Below are positions 49,701-61,009 of a DNA stretch of 64,000 bases, piece by piece (position 1 is the first letter of the stretch; each line of letters starts with the position of its first letter). Position numbers and translations under genes: made by a program. The notes beneath the pieces are model-generated. The model made no database searches. It was not told the DNA's origin and saw nothing but the letters and a program-made list of their open reading frames with translations. The stretch is from Arbacia lixula (Eukaryota; Echinodermata; Echinoidea; Arbacioida; Arbaciidae). The stretch is taken from the NCBI GenBank assembly GCA_963669155.1, contig OZ022577.1, forward strand, positions 9,328,038 through 9,392,037, given 5' to 3'.

Positions 49701-49774
49701 TTTCTCTCTCCTCCACCAACACCCCCACATCTATCTATCCCCCATATCTTGACTTCATGCCTTCCCTGGTATAG
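46702..49774 (+). other. SNAP25: SNAP-25 intron between alternative exons A and B
   Basis: Holds a 462-bp foldback element (47027-47488), an A12G12 run right after it, and two TGCATG words (about 48456 and 49144) that match the RBFOX splicing-factor site. The last 150 bases before exon B are rich in C/T (TTTTTTCTCTCTCCTCCACC at about 49700), as PTB sites are. Roles are inference. Confidence 0.75.
47027..47488. mobile_element. Foldback element, AAAGGGAAAG ends
   Basis: The left end AAAGGGAAAGTCTACC...TTGGTTTTGATTA is mirrored at the right end (TAATTAAAACCAATTCAA...GTCGTCTTTCCCT) over about 40 bp with some mismatches. It carries no coding frame. An A12G12 homopolymer pair (47489-47512) begins at its right edge. 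Confidence 0.75.
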
Positions 49775-49823
49775 AGCAAGGAGGCGGGTATCAAGACTTT
49801 GGTGCTCCTGGATGAACAAGGAG
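49775..49823 (+). CDS. SNAP25: SNAP-25 alternative exon, copy B (SKEAGIKTLVLLDEQG)
   Basis: A 49-nt exon after CCTTCCCTGGTATAG and before donor GAG|GTGACA, which is weaker than that of copy A. Phases are identical to copy A. It encodes SKEAGIKTLVLLDEQG, which in its first half matches the common invertebrate form (fly and nematode SKEAGI), so it looks closer to the ancestral exon. The two copies differ at 11 of 49 bases, 4 of them synonymous, and at 4 residues. That bias towards a conserved protein, plus intact splice sites, argues that both are used. The 80 bases after the donor are strikingly C-rich (CACCCCACCCC-type), a context bound by hnRNP K/L-like proteins in other systems. Confidence 0.93.
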
Positions 49824-50868
49824 GTGACATATCAGTGCCCCAGTCTGTTTGCACCCCACCCCACCCAACACCCCACCCCCTTCCTCGTACCCCATCCCGC
49901 CCCATCCCCCATAACGCACCTTGCTCTGTTATGTGTAGTTATAACGGTTACCTATGTGTATAACGCATCATTCTGCAACATATAACCCAAGTGCTCCGCA
50001 GTTTCATCGCTGGCTAACGAGAAGTTAACTTTGAAAGGTCATGTGCTTCCAAGCTACCATACTAAAAAGCCATAAATTACTTAGCTCGTGAACAAAATGT
50101 GTCTTGCAAAATGTGTCTTGCCTTCTGCCACGCCATGGCTTGCAATGCTCAATAGTGCTGTAAAAAAATCTTTGATGAAGTATTATTTGATTTATTTAGA
50201 GTGCTATTTTTTCGTTTTACGGGGGGAGGGAAATTGGGAGTAAGATTTCACAAACAACTACCCTATGTCAAAAATAGTTTCATGTTTGTCCTGTAGCTTA
50301 ATAAGAAGAAGGAGTTTTGCCATCAAGGTAATACAATATCGTGAGATATCCATATTGAGTAAGACGGGAGAGAAAAAAGTGATGATTGGAAATGAAAACG
50401 AGGGAATGAACTCACAATGTATATTTCTTGGAGGATATTATAAGGTGCAAAATCAAATAACCTAAAGACAGATGGGCAGGTAACTATGGAAAATTAAATC
50501 AGAAGAAAAAGGTTTTCTGCAGGCTGTTATACATAGTGTCTAGTGTTTGGTATTAGATTGTAGATTTATGTACAGTTTGGTGTTGTTGATTCGCTGTGTT
50601 TGTCTTTGTATGAGAGACCATAGACTGTCCCCATGTTGATATCAGTGAACAATGCAATAAGGAGGGTGCTAAATTCAACACCAGTCGTGTGTCTTGTTCA
50701 AGTTGCAGAACAAGGGTTAAATTGACATCCGTGGTTTTTAGAGTTCTCAAGGGTTGCGTATTTAACACCAAGTGTAGTAAGTGTATCACCAAGAAAGCAT
50801 TAAATTGATGTGAAGATTGAGTGTTGCTGTATAGTGTAGTGTAAAGTGTTACTGTCTTAGTTTGACAT

Positions 50869-50996
50869 TTAACACCAAAGATATTAAATGCAATACACTT
50901 GGGATGAAATTAACAACAGAGGTATTGAATGCAATGCTCTTGGGATCAAATTAACACCAAAAGTGTTAAATGCAATATTCTTGGCATCAGATTTAA
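50869..50996. repeat. Minisatellite, about 42-bp unit, three copies
   Basis: Units of the form TTAACACCAAAAGTGTTAAA-TGCAAT-CTTGGGATCAAA start near 50869, 50910 and 50952. TTAACACC and its inverse GTGTTAA occur within each unit, so each can form a small hairpin. More scattered AACACCA words occur from about 50680. Confidence 0.75.
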
Positions 50997-51701
50997 AATC
51001 AAAAGTGTTAAAACAGACACTTTTGTGTTTTCCATATGATACACCACCAATTTTTTATTTGAATTTTGTAGTGCAATGTCCCCATGCGTGAATTAGTATC
51101 TAGAATATAGAAAGTAATAATCGGTACATTTGTAACTATCATCGTGATGAATAGCCCAATTTGTGTTTGCTATATGTTTCTATGTTGTGATGTGCTAGTC
51201 ATTCCCACTAACTGTGTAGTTATATCTTCTGTGTGACTCTAGTTCTCAGTGGCCTATTAGAACATGTATACTCACCAGAAGATATGAACATATTATGCAA
51301 TGTATACAAATGTAATCTTCCTCTTGTCCATGTCAAGCACAAGGAATATTCCAGGAATATATGTTGCCTAACACTGTCTGTGTTGCACTAATTACTTCTG
51401 TATAGAATTTTGTGCATTATTTCAGTGTCACACACAAAGTAAAGATGGGGTGATAAATGTAATGATTCTCTGCGCAATTTGTTTTTGTCAACTGAAGCAG
51501 TCTTAATGTATACATCTCCCATATGATACACTTGTTTGCACACATATCCAATCTTGACTAGACTTAGATACCCACCTATGTTTGCTGTGGCATTGTGGCG
51601 CAGAGCATATATTCATATATTGTGCACTTTCCACCACTTCTATTCCTAAGAAGGGTGTTTCTAACATGCCATATGATTTAAGAACACTTCTATAGTGATG
51701 A

Positions 51702-51780
51702 GGGACCATATTCTTGAAACCTTACAAACACTTTCAAACCCTAGTTATGAACTAAATGCGTCATGTAGCTATGCATATTT
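51702..51780 (+). mobile_element. Family C MITE, partial copy
   Basis: GGGACCATATTCTTGAAACC matches the termini of 58609-58718. The following sequence has drifted and the right end is replaced by the foldback element beginning at 51816. Confidence 0.55.
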
Positions 51781-51815
51781 TTTTTATAAACTAGCTAAAT
51801 ACAAAAAAAAAAAAG

Positions 51816-52563
51816 TAAGTCCCCCCCCCCCCCCCTAAGTCAAATAGCATAAATTTTTATCAAAGAGGTTTTGGGCACAATAATGTGGCAGGATTGTTCC
51901 TTATCTTATTGACTAACATATGTGTGAAAATCACATTAATCCAATTAGTCATGCATGAGTGGGCACATTGTTAAGGCAAAAATGTCACTTTTCAAAAATT
52001 ACAAGGGTAATTTTGGGGTTTTGTCACGAATTTTTCATGAATTCTATTTTGGTGCATAATTTATGTCCTTTCAATGTTAATCATCCATCTCTCGATGCAC
52101 TAATACCTATCCCGACACTCAACTCATTGTTCTGGTTGAGTGAGCACCGTTTATCAAATACTCATCCCTCTTGAGTTTGAAACTTTTAAAACCCTCTTAT
52201 TTAGGTGAAAAAATAAAACTCTGGATATTTTGACAAAAATGTAACATGACCTGTTATGTAAACGTGAGAAGTCATTTTCGTGCCATGGTTGAGTGAAAAC
52301 ACGTTAAAAATCACACAATAAATGCCAAAATGTATTGTTAAAACGGCAGAAACAATTACCCTTGTGACTTTTGAAAAGTGACATTTTTTTTCTTCATTTT
52401 TTCCTTTTAAATGTGCCCACTCATGCATGACTAATTGGATTAATGTGATTTTCACACAGAAGTTAGTCAATAAGTTAGGGAACAATCCTACCAAATTATT
52501 TTGTTCAAAATCTCTCCGATAAAAAGTTATTCTATTTTGATAAGGGGGGGGGGGGGGAACTTA
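51816..52563. mobile_element. Long-arm foldback element with poly-C/G termini, 748 bp
   Basis: Arms of about 200-210 bp (51816-52014 and 52353-52563) are inverse copies. Landmarks are TAAGT(C)15 against (G)14AACTTA at the tips, AATCACATTAATCCAATTAG, GTCATGCATGAGTGGGCACA and TTACAAGGGTAA. The central 340 bases carry no recognisable gene. The arms have drifted by small indels, so it is not brand new. Confidence 0.85.
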
Positions 52564-52972
52564 ATTTTTTTGTTATCGAGGTGTCATTAATTTGGCCCCT
52601 TGGTCTGTCACCTAATGTTCCCTATGATCAAGATACGAACTAGCATCGTGAAGCAGTGATTACAGATTACAGATGACTTAAGAATATAAAACAACAAAGG
52701 AGAGAAATAGAGCTAATTATCTCCAATAGAAGAGTGAATAGAAGTATTGTCTGATGTGAAATCCACCGTGCAAATATGTTCTGGTTGTATGTCCTTGAAT
52801 AGTTATGTAAAGAGTGAAGAAGGAGTTAGTCTAGATGTCCAGATCTAGTTGTAGATGCAGCAGTGCATCGGACATAAACAGACCACACTGCAAAGCAGGG
52901 AACCTAGGCTTGCACCCCCTCCCATCTTGCAAGGAAGGAGAGATAATTAGGACATTTCCTTTAATTTTTGGG

Positions 52973-53194
52973 CAGCGTAAACCCAGATCTCTATTATTTA
53001 ATTTCTGACAGTGTAAACCCAGTGCTTATTCACAATTTTTGAATAGTGTATACCCAGCTCTTGTAATCTGTAGGTAGTGTTAACCCAGCTCTTGTCTGTA
53101 ATCTTTGGGCAGTGTAAACCTAGCTCTTGTCTGTAATCTTTAGGCAGTATAAACCCTGCTCTTGTCTGTAAGCTTTGGCCAGTTTAAACCCAGC
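52973..53194. repeat. Minisatellite, about 35-bp unit, seven copies
   Basis: AGTGTAAACCCAG followed by CTCTTGTCTGTAATCTTT recurs with anchors near 52974, 53010, 53045, 53077, 53111, 53146 and 53181. The middle units are the most alike. Confidence 0.9.
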
Positions 53195-53975
53195 CTCCTG
53201 TCTGGGGTGAAGTCCTTCCGCCTGTCTCCTTCCCAGTTTACTGTCTGTGTGTGAAGTGCAATGCTGACCCCTCCAGGTCTCTCACTAGCCTGTCCCCCAG
53301 GCTTTTCGACACTTATAATCGAAATCAGCAAAGCTACATTTGAGTCTGGTACCAACAAGACTTCATCACCTCAATTCCCTATCTTGGGAATTAGAACTTC
53401 ACATCGATTAGTCTAAATCAGCTAGACCCTTGTGAGCTCCTTACCGCACCCGTGATTGTCCAGTTTGGATTAGAAATGTCAAGTACCTTGGAAGCAAGGC
53501 TAATCTCCCAGTAGCTTAACCCCAATTCCCTCTGTGAATTAGTTCTGTGCGTCCCACAGCAACCTGACTGATGATGTGGAAAGTGCAATATGCTTCATCA
53601 CGATGGTCATAAAGTCAGAGATGCTGGCTTGGCAGTCAAAGGTATGACTGTGCAGCCTTGTTCATGGAAAAAAAAACATGTTATATTGAAAACAAATGTA
53701 AAATGTGAAGTGTTTCCATTAGCCCTACACTTATTTGAATGCAATAATATGACCAATGTGTGTCACATTAAATTTGGAAGTGAATGTTTAAGATAAGAGT
53801 TTTGTATACAGTCTCAATAAGATGAATTCTAAGTATTTGTTTCCACTTGGGTTGTTGCACAGAGTAGGATCCTGTGGTATCCTGAGTACTCAGAAGCTCA
53901 GAAGCAATATATGCATGCTTTAGGTGGCTGTGGGAAGGTTATTGATTTCAAGGTGACTCTATCTTTAAAATATTG

Positions 53976-54296
53976 AGTTCTTCCCCCTCTCTCCTTTCTC
54001 TACCTGGGTCTCTCTCTCTCTATCTCCCTCTTTTCTCTCTCTCTTTCAATCTCTCTATCAGTCTCCCTATTCTTTCTTTGACCCTCGTCCCCATCTATCT
54101 CTCTCTTTCTCCTTTTCTTTCTCTTAACTATATTTTCTTTCTCTATCCGTCTTTCTTTCTACCGCCATTACAAGCTCGTTATTTCTTTCTGTCTCCTCCC
54201 GTCTCTTTTCTCCTATCTTTTTTCTTTCCTCCTCTCTCCACTATCTATTTTGCGCTATCCTCTCTAGATGTGCATCTGTCTCTGCCAGTCTTTCTG

Positions 54297-54345
<49 letters not shown>

Positions 54346-54500
54346 CTCTTTCTCTCTACCTAACTATTAACTCTTCCCTTCCTCTCTGTCTCTGCCTGTC
54401 TTCATTTTCTGTATCTATTCCTCTCCTTGTCTCTATCAATTTCTTTCTCTTTTTCCTTCCCTTCATCTGTCTCTCGCTCTCTATCACTCCATCCCTCCTT

Positions 54501-54540
<40 letters not shown>
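53976..54540. repeat. (CT)n-rich microsatellite block
   Basis: C/T-rich on the + strand, with pure CT arrays at about 54299-54342 and 54505-54537. The open frames through it are Ser/Leu repeat artefacts. Confidence 0.9.
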
Positions 54541-54541
<1 letters not shown>

Positions 54542-57500
54542 ACATTTCCAGCCAATCCCACCCATCCAAATCGAGCCCGCCCTTGAATTACGACACGCTA
54601 GTGGCGCACGGAATAACAAGAAACTATTTGGGGTGGGAAGCAGAATGGAAAATTACACTGATCGGATTATGGGGGTGAAACAAGCCAAAAATAATTTCTC
54701 TGTTTATACTTCAGAGCTGCCAATGGAGTGGGAGAGAGGTGTTTGATTGAGAATTATTGTGGGAAGTTGTTTTGAAGGGAGGCCTGGGGGCACCAGTTGA
54801 CAAATCATACTGAAAATGAAATGATTTCTGCCTTCTTTAAGATATATAGTGGAGGGTCTTAAAATATTTGAAGTGTCAGTGTTAATCTGTCTATAAGGAG
54901 AAGTCGTCCCATGAGGCACCACACAGCCATATTCAAATTTTGTTTAGTGTTTGAGTGTATACGTGGACTTGACTACAACAACAACAAAATCCGTCTGTAC
55001 ATATAGCTGCACAGTGCATTTATGGGTGGACTTTTCCCACTTTGCAGTATAGAGAATCGGGAGGATCGATTGATAATCACAGTTTTTGAGCCATTTAGTG
55101 AATTGGTGAAATATTTTCCCAATACTTTAGTTAGGAGAGTTGTATTGATCCAGTGTACATGTGTGTTAGTTGTACCCACATGCAAAAAGAGAAGAAGCTG
55201 AATTGAAAGGGTACGCCGATTGTACCACCTCACTTAATAATGGCAACACCAACAACGAATCAAATCTAAAACAAAATTGAAGCTATGATGAATTCAGCAG
55301 CGTTTGTCCCTGGGCCTTACCAAGAAAAAAAGTCTGAGATAGAGAGAGAGTGTTTCGTTTGTAAGAAAGCACAACACTTGTGCTTGACGACACTTGAGAG
55401 TGAATTATTGTTCACCGTTCACCCGGCGCTGTCTTTGAAGTCGCACTCCATGCACTTTGGGCCACTGAAAATTTGTACCTTAGTGACAAGAAATATATGT
55501 TTCATAACCGAACAGTGATGCAAATTTGGCCCTTCTCTCTCCCAAATTGCTGCTTCAGACAGGAAATGTCATATTTTTATAAGGGACTTTAAAGAAAAAA
55601 TGGATTTGGAGCACCTCTGAGCATATGAGCATATTGACCCAAATACATTGGGGTTGGTGTATGTCATGTGTGGTAATACTTGCTGATGGGTTAATGCAGA
55701 GGGAAAGGGCAGAAAAGAAGAAATAGAGATGAGAAAGTTAGGAAACATGAGATGTGTGAGGGGTGAGTGGTGAAGCCTTTAAAGATTGTCCGTCCCTTTT
55801 GCAAGCTTAAAATTTGAAATCGTCTACCACGATCGTAAATTGAAGAAAGTGTGATTCAAGACCATTTCTAAGAATATAGCATGTTGAAGCTTTCTGTATA
55901 TGTAAAAAAATTCAGCCGTTAAATTTCAAACCAACTTTTTTGTACCACGAAAAAAGTATTAGTCTTTGTTACAGTATCTATGTGGTTATTATGCGTGTGT
56001 GAAATCCTAATTTTATGAGTAACTACCAAACTTTGGAGATGATTCCTTCCATAGAGCAATTTTCTTCATAGTGCGTTTTTTAATTTAATTAACAGATTAA
56101 TCAATAAAGCAGGTATTTCAGCACAAACTGCTAAGAGCCTGAGGTAAAGACTATTAATCAGACGTTGTTTATGTGCATTATTTGAATTTTACACTACGTA
56201 TCAGTTTCAAATTGTGAATATAGAGCTTGCTAACACTTCTCCATATGTTTTGCCAATGTTTCGATGGTTTTGTGGCGATCTGAAAAGGGGACTGGTTGTC
56301 TTTAACTTCTCCGTGATAATGAATATGTTGTCAAGAAAGTAAGATGGGGCTAGTTTTTGGCACGTTCAATAAACCACTTTTCAATATGTATGCAAATGTT
56401 AGGCACATTTTTCAGACAATGCATTACTCATGGTAACCTCAACCTTGTCTGTGGTTTTTCCAACTACACGTAGCAACATCTAATAGATTCAGAGTGCATT
56501 CCACGTATTGAATCCAAATTACTGTCGATCATTGACTCTTATTACTCTTAACTAGTCCCTGAATAAGGCAGTCAGAGAGAAAGTTTCATTCAGTTTGGAT
56601 ATGTGAAGAAAGGTCTGCAGTTGGGTAAAGATTACCCAACAATGAATCAATTTCAAAGGTGATAGTCAATATCATTCCACCAAAAGTCATTTTTAAGTTC
56701 CTATACCCTAAGAGAGGATCTTCAATTTTGTGGTATTGACACAACTTTTTATTTGAGGCATGCAAAATGTTACACCTCCGTTAAAAATTAAGAATTGTGG
56801 GGGTATATGAAAAAAAAAAAAACAATCTGTGTCCAGTTATTTGATATTAGTATTAAACTGCATTAAATTAAATCAGTTTTGTGTGATCAAGCATATTTCA
56901 AAGTCTTGCTTTCTTCTGTTGAGAATTGAATGTTTTGTAACTTAAAATGATTGACTTAAATAATGATTTATGATCTAAATGCAGCACTCATACTATGCCA
57001 TACACTGTTCTTATAGCATTTAGATGTGTAAAGTGACATGTCATCAAGCCAAGATGATATTCAGAATTTGACTTGATTGTAGATGACATGCTGTAAGATT
57101 TATTTGAATGGCAGCTTCATTCTCAAACCAGAACAAATGGCATGAAAATGTATTTCTTATATGGCTTGTGATCACCTTGTGGGTTATGTGTAACACCTAA
57201 CCCACCTCTTGCATCGTCACTGTACAGTATGTCCACATGTAATGATTGCTATATGAAATTATGTTGTCATTGATACCACTCCCCGTCTACCCCAACCCTA
57301 AAACCTAATAAGCTTGAATAAATTCCATTAAAGGAAATGAGTAGTAGAGGTCAAGATTCCTAGACCCGTTATCATGACAGGACCATTCTGCTTTGACCAC
57401 ACCTCTGGTTTTTGTTTGACTCCAAGATTATGTGAGTGAATTGTCTCAAAATTATGAAGTCATGAAAATAGTACAAGACCGGAACCTGTAAATTTGGGCA

Positions 57501-57584
57501 GAAAGGTCCTGCTGTGATTACAGGATCTGAAATCCTGACTACTTCCATCCATCACCTTTAATGTAAACGTAATGTCCTCAGCAC

Positions 57585-57654
57585 TAACTCTAACCCTGAC
57601 TCTAACCCCTAACCCTGACTCTAACCCCTAACCCTAACCCCTAACCCTAACCCT
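57585..57654. repeat. Interstitial telomeric repeat block (CCCTAA)n
   Basis: TAACCC units, with CTAACC and CTGACT variants, run for about 70 bases and end in three near-perfect CTAACCCTAACC units. TTAGGG is the usual metazoan telomere unit, but this block lies inside an intron. Confidence 0.9.
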
Positions 57655-58255
57655 GTGCTCTATGTTTTACATATATCATTTACATATGCATTTGTAGTTT
57701 AGTTTAGATTAATATATAACGCTGCTTATCTGTTCTATCATGTTTCTTTGTGCATAAATACAATGTACATGTGGTATTGTCAGATCACAGATGATACTGA
57801 GATATTTACATACCCCACATCAGTAAAATAAAATATACAGAGCTAGATTTGTAGATTACAAGGCTCATTATAGACTGCTTGTACCCACATTAAACAATCA
57901 ACAGTATACAATTATTATTTTTTTTTGTTAGATTAGCTATTTTCTTTCCATGTATGGCATTGAGGTGCTTTAAAACTAATTGACATTTTTATCATAAATG
58001 CTGTAAAAGGCCTTGTTTTACATTACTAACCACCATGATGCATGAGGATAATGATAGAAAAGCAGTAGTTTTGTGATTGCACGTTAATTGATATGCACAG
58101 TGTGATGTGCTATGTCTCCATGGATGACAGAATGCATTTAGTTAGATGATTAATCCAAATCACTCAGTCCACAAAGAACCATAACATTCTCTCAGAATAT
58201 GTTCTGTATTGGTTTTCAAGAAGAAACAAGTTTTCCCTCAATCAGGTCAATGTGG

Positions 58256-58391
58256 GTCCTGTCTTATAAAGACTTCAGATTGATATGATACAATTGCAAG
58301 TCCAGTCCCCTATCTTGAATGTACAGACCAACGATTGATATCAATCGGAACTCAGTTGCGATCAATCACAGATCTTTATAAGACAGGACCC
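58256..58391. mobile_element. 136-bp foldback MITE
   Basis: GGGTCCTGTCTTATAAAGA and TCTTTATAAGACAGGACCC are exact inverse ends. The interior also shows ATTGATATCAAT palindromic sequence. Confidence 0.85.
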
Positions 58392-58527
58392 TGCTTGAGC
58401 GATGGAATTGATTACAATCATTATTTTGTGCACTTTGTTTGTTGGGTATGGTTAATTGTTTCAATATTATTTTGAAAGGATTTTATGTAGCCAATCCTTT
58501 GCAGATATTGTAACTTACTTTATATCA

Positions 58528-58586
58528 CAACTACCATGGCAACAGCTGCATGCTCAGAGCTGATTGGCTGGCTCCATGGTAGTTAC
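58528..58586. repeat. Short inverted repeat
   Basis: AACTACCATGG at about 58529 and its inverse CCATGGTAGTT at about 58574 flank some 36 bases. It may be a small hairpin or MITE remnant. Confidence 0.6.
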
Positions 58587-58608
58587 AGTGTATATGCGAT
58601 GTAGCACT

Positions 58609-58718
58609 GGGGCCATATTCATGAAACCTTACTAGCCTACTTTGTTACTAAATATGCATGCAGCTGAATGCACTTTAGTAACCTTCAAGGCTAAGTAGGG
58701 TTTCATGAATATGGTCCC
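58609..58718. mobile_element. Family C MITE, complete copy, 110 bp
   Basis: GGGGCCATATTCATGAAACC...AGCC and ...GGCTAAGTAGGGTTTCATGAATATGGTCCC pair over most of their length. Partial relatives lie at 18975-19052 and 51702-51780. Confidence 0.8.
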
Positions 58719-59127
58719 TGGTCTGTAGGTAAGTGATGTATGTATTTCATAGTCGATTGTGTACTCACTATCAATTTTTTTTTAAAGTCATGTTTTATGT
58801 TTTTACTGATCATGTGAATAGTACAGTGTTGCTAAACAGGAAGTTCTTGGTGTCCCATGGTGATCCATAATCTCCCATACAAAACGTATAGGGCACCATG
58901 AGATACCACTAAGTTCCTTAAAGGCCACCTCAGATGAAACAATTTGAACCCCATTGTATGACTCTACGACTGGCTGATTTCACATATCCAGTCGTAGGTC
59001 GTAGATCGTAATGACTGTAGAATCTTGGTAAAATTGTGTCGTCTGCAGAGGCCTTCAGAGCGATACTGTATTTCACAATGGCTGTTCTTTGACTGAAATC
59101 TCCCTCCTTGCACCCCTCGTAACTCAG

Positions 59128-59245
59128 AGCAACTGGACCGCATTGAGGAGGGCATGGACCAGATCAACACTGACATGAGAGAGGCCGAGAAGAACCTCAC
59201 CGGCCTTGAGAAGTGTTGCGGCATCTGCGTCTGCCCCTGGAAGAA
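59128..59245 (+). CDS. SNAP25: SNAP-25 exon: SNARE helix end and cysteine cluster
   Basis: A 118-nt exon with acceptor CCCTCGTAACTCAG|AGC and donor AAGAA|GTAAGT. It takes one base from the upstream 49-nt exon and leaves two for the next. It encodes (E)[28 protein letters not shown], then [11 protein letters not shown]. This is the second half of the Qb SNARE helix and the start of the linker. The four cysteines correspond to human 84, 85, 88 and 90; position 92 is Trp, as in nematode. In other animals such cysteines are palmitoylated to hold the protein at the plasma membrane. It equals the vertebrate exon 5 that exists as a duplicated 5a/5b pair; only one copy is visible here. The 3' part of the gene lies outside the window. 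Confidence 0.95.
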
Positions 59246-59310
59246 GTAAGTAGGACTTAGGTTTAAACCCCGGCAGCCTCTGTCTCTTGCTGTGAATGGT
59301 TGGTTGCTCA

Positions 59311-59493
59311 GGGGGGTGTTTCTCCAAGCTGTTCGTAAGTTACGAACGACTTCATGAGCGACTGGTGATCCCTTCTTGTGCTATATGTGATACCACACTT
59401 TGTTCGTTGAGAATCTGATTTAGCACAAGAAGGGATCACCAGTCGTTCGTAAAGTCGTTTGTAACTTACGAACATCTTGGTGAAACACCACCC
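59311..59493. mobile_element. Foldback MITE, about 180 bp
   Basis: GGTGTTTCTCCAAGCTGTTCGTAAGTTACGAAC is mirrored by GTAACTTACGAACATCTTGGTGAAACACC, and the inner arms (GACTGGTGATCCCTTCTTGT and ACAAGAAGGGATCACCAGTC) are exact inverses. The whole element is nearly one hairpin. Confidence 0.9.
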
Positions 59494-61009
59494 TGGTATG
59501 CACTGCTGTAGCCACCACTAAGTGACATACAGTCATAGATTGAGACGGCAAGTGCAGGGTAAACATCTTATCTAAGGGTGAAAGCACCAGGTTTTACATT
59601 TTGTATAAGGGTAAAAGCACCAGGTTAAACACCTTGTGTAAGTGTGTAAGCACCAAGATAACCCGGGACCTGCCAGGGTGACATATTGAACATATCTCAA
59701 CATATCGTTCTATCCTATCACCCTGGAAGAGCACTTATCACGGATTGTACATTTTCTTTCTCTATTTCTATATTTACTATCGTGAATCCCATATAAATGC
59801 ACTCATAAACAAAGCCACTCTCTCAGAATTAGTTTTTTTATTTTGTTTAATTGTCGCACTTGGAGCTCATAATGTAATTAGCAATCGTGGTCATAGACAC
59901 TTGAAAAAACAAAACATTTGATCTTGGCTGAAAATAGCCTAATTAACCTTCTCTCCCATATCTCACTGATGTAACTCCAGCATTTCTTATTCCACATGAT
60001 AGCTGGAGGTGACCCTCACATCTTCTGAGTAGGTCATTCTATTTTTAGAAGATGCTTTCATTAAGCGCTCTTCTTCTTCAGTATAGAAAGCAGTGTCATG
60101 TAATGAGAGCTGACATTTTGTAACCTTAATGACATTTTGCACTGAATTTTATCAGATGAGTGATTGTTTAATGTGTGTGTGTGTGTTTGATTGTGTGTTT
60201 GTGGCAAACTAGTACAAATTATTAAATATATTGAAAGTAAGTTCATCTGATCTGACCATGAGTGTGTGTTCTTCATCACTTCTCAAAAAAGTTCCATAAG
60301 TTAAGATGTGCTTGTTAAAAACAAATAAGGTTATATATAGAGAGAAAGAGAATTGGTTATATATATAGAGAGAGAGAGAGAATGGGACAAATGAGATTCA
60401 ATATGTTGTGGCTTCTGTGCCTCACAAAAAGCTTCTCTAACAGATTTGTGCGTTTCACCATCCTGATGATTCAACTGTGGCCCACTGAGAGTTAAATTAC
60501 AGACCATATCTCTCGTTTGCTCCACTATCATTCCCGAGGACACATTACTGGCCATAACAAAGATTGCCCCACATGTACAAGGAGATTTGCAATAAATGAA
60601 TGCCTTCATATCATGCTGTATGAGACATATACAGTGACCGGGACCTTGATTTTCTATCCGTCCCTCAATCGTGGAATTTGCAAGTATATTGCATGGACTG
60701 TGCTTAAGCGGGTATCCATTGCCTACTGGCCTAGTAGGTGCAGTGATAAAGCGTTAGTGACATATTGCGTTCTTAGCCAAGATTGACTTGATATTGGCGC
60801 TATGATGAAGGGAGACAGATGGGGGGAGGGCCATGCAATGTCCCTGTGCTGTGAAACTCATTCAACCTTCTAGAATCATGGGTGCACAATGTGGTACTAC
60901 ATCCACATGGTTACCTCACCCTCCAATGTGCCGACATTAAAGAGAAGGGGTGGGGCTAGAATATGAGAGCTTTTCAGTTGTAAAGCAATCAGTGGGTGAA
61001 TATGTCGAC

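Larger units (their letters stand above)
49824..59127 (+). other. SNAP25: SNAP-25 intron
   Basis: About 9.3 kb with several repeats listed separately. 54541-57584 holds short open frames only and nothing recognised. Confidence 0.8.

Noticed and set aside
53973-54542. 189-codon Ser/Leu-rich open frame
   Set aside because: CT microsatellite artefact.
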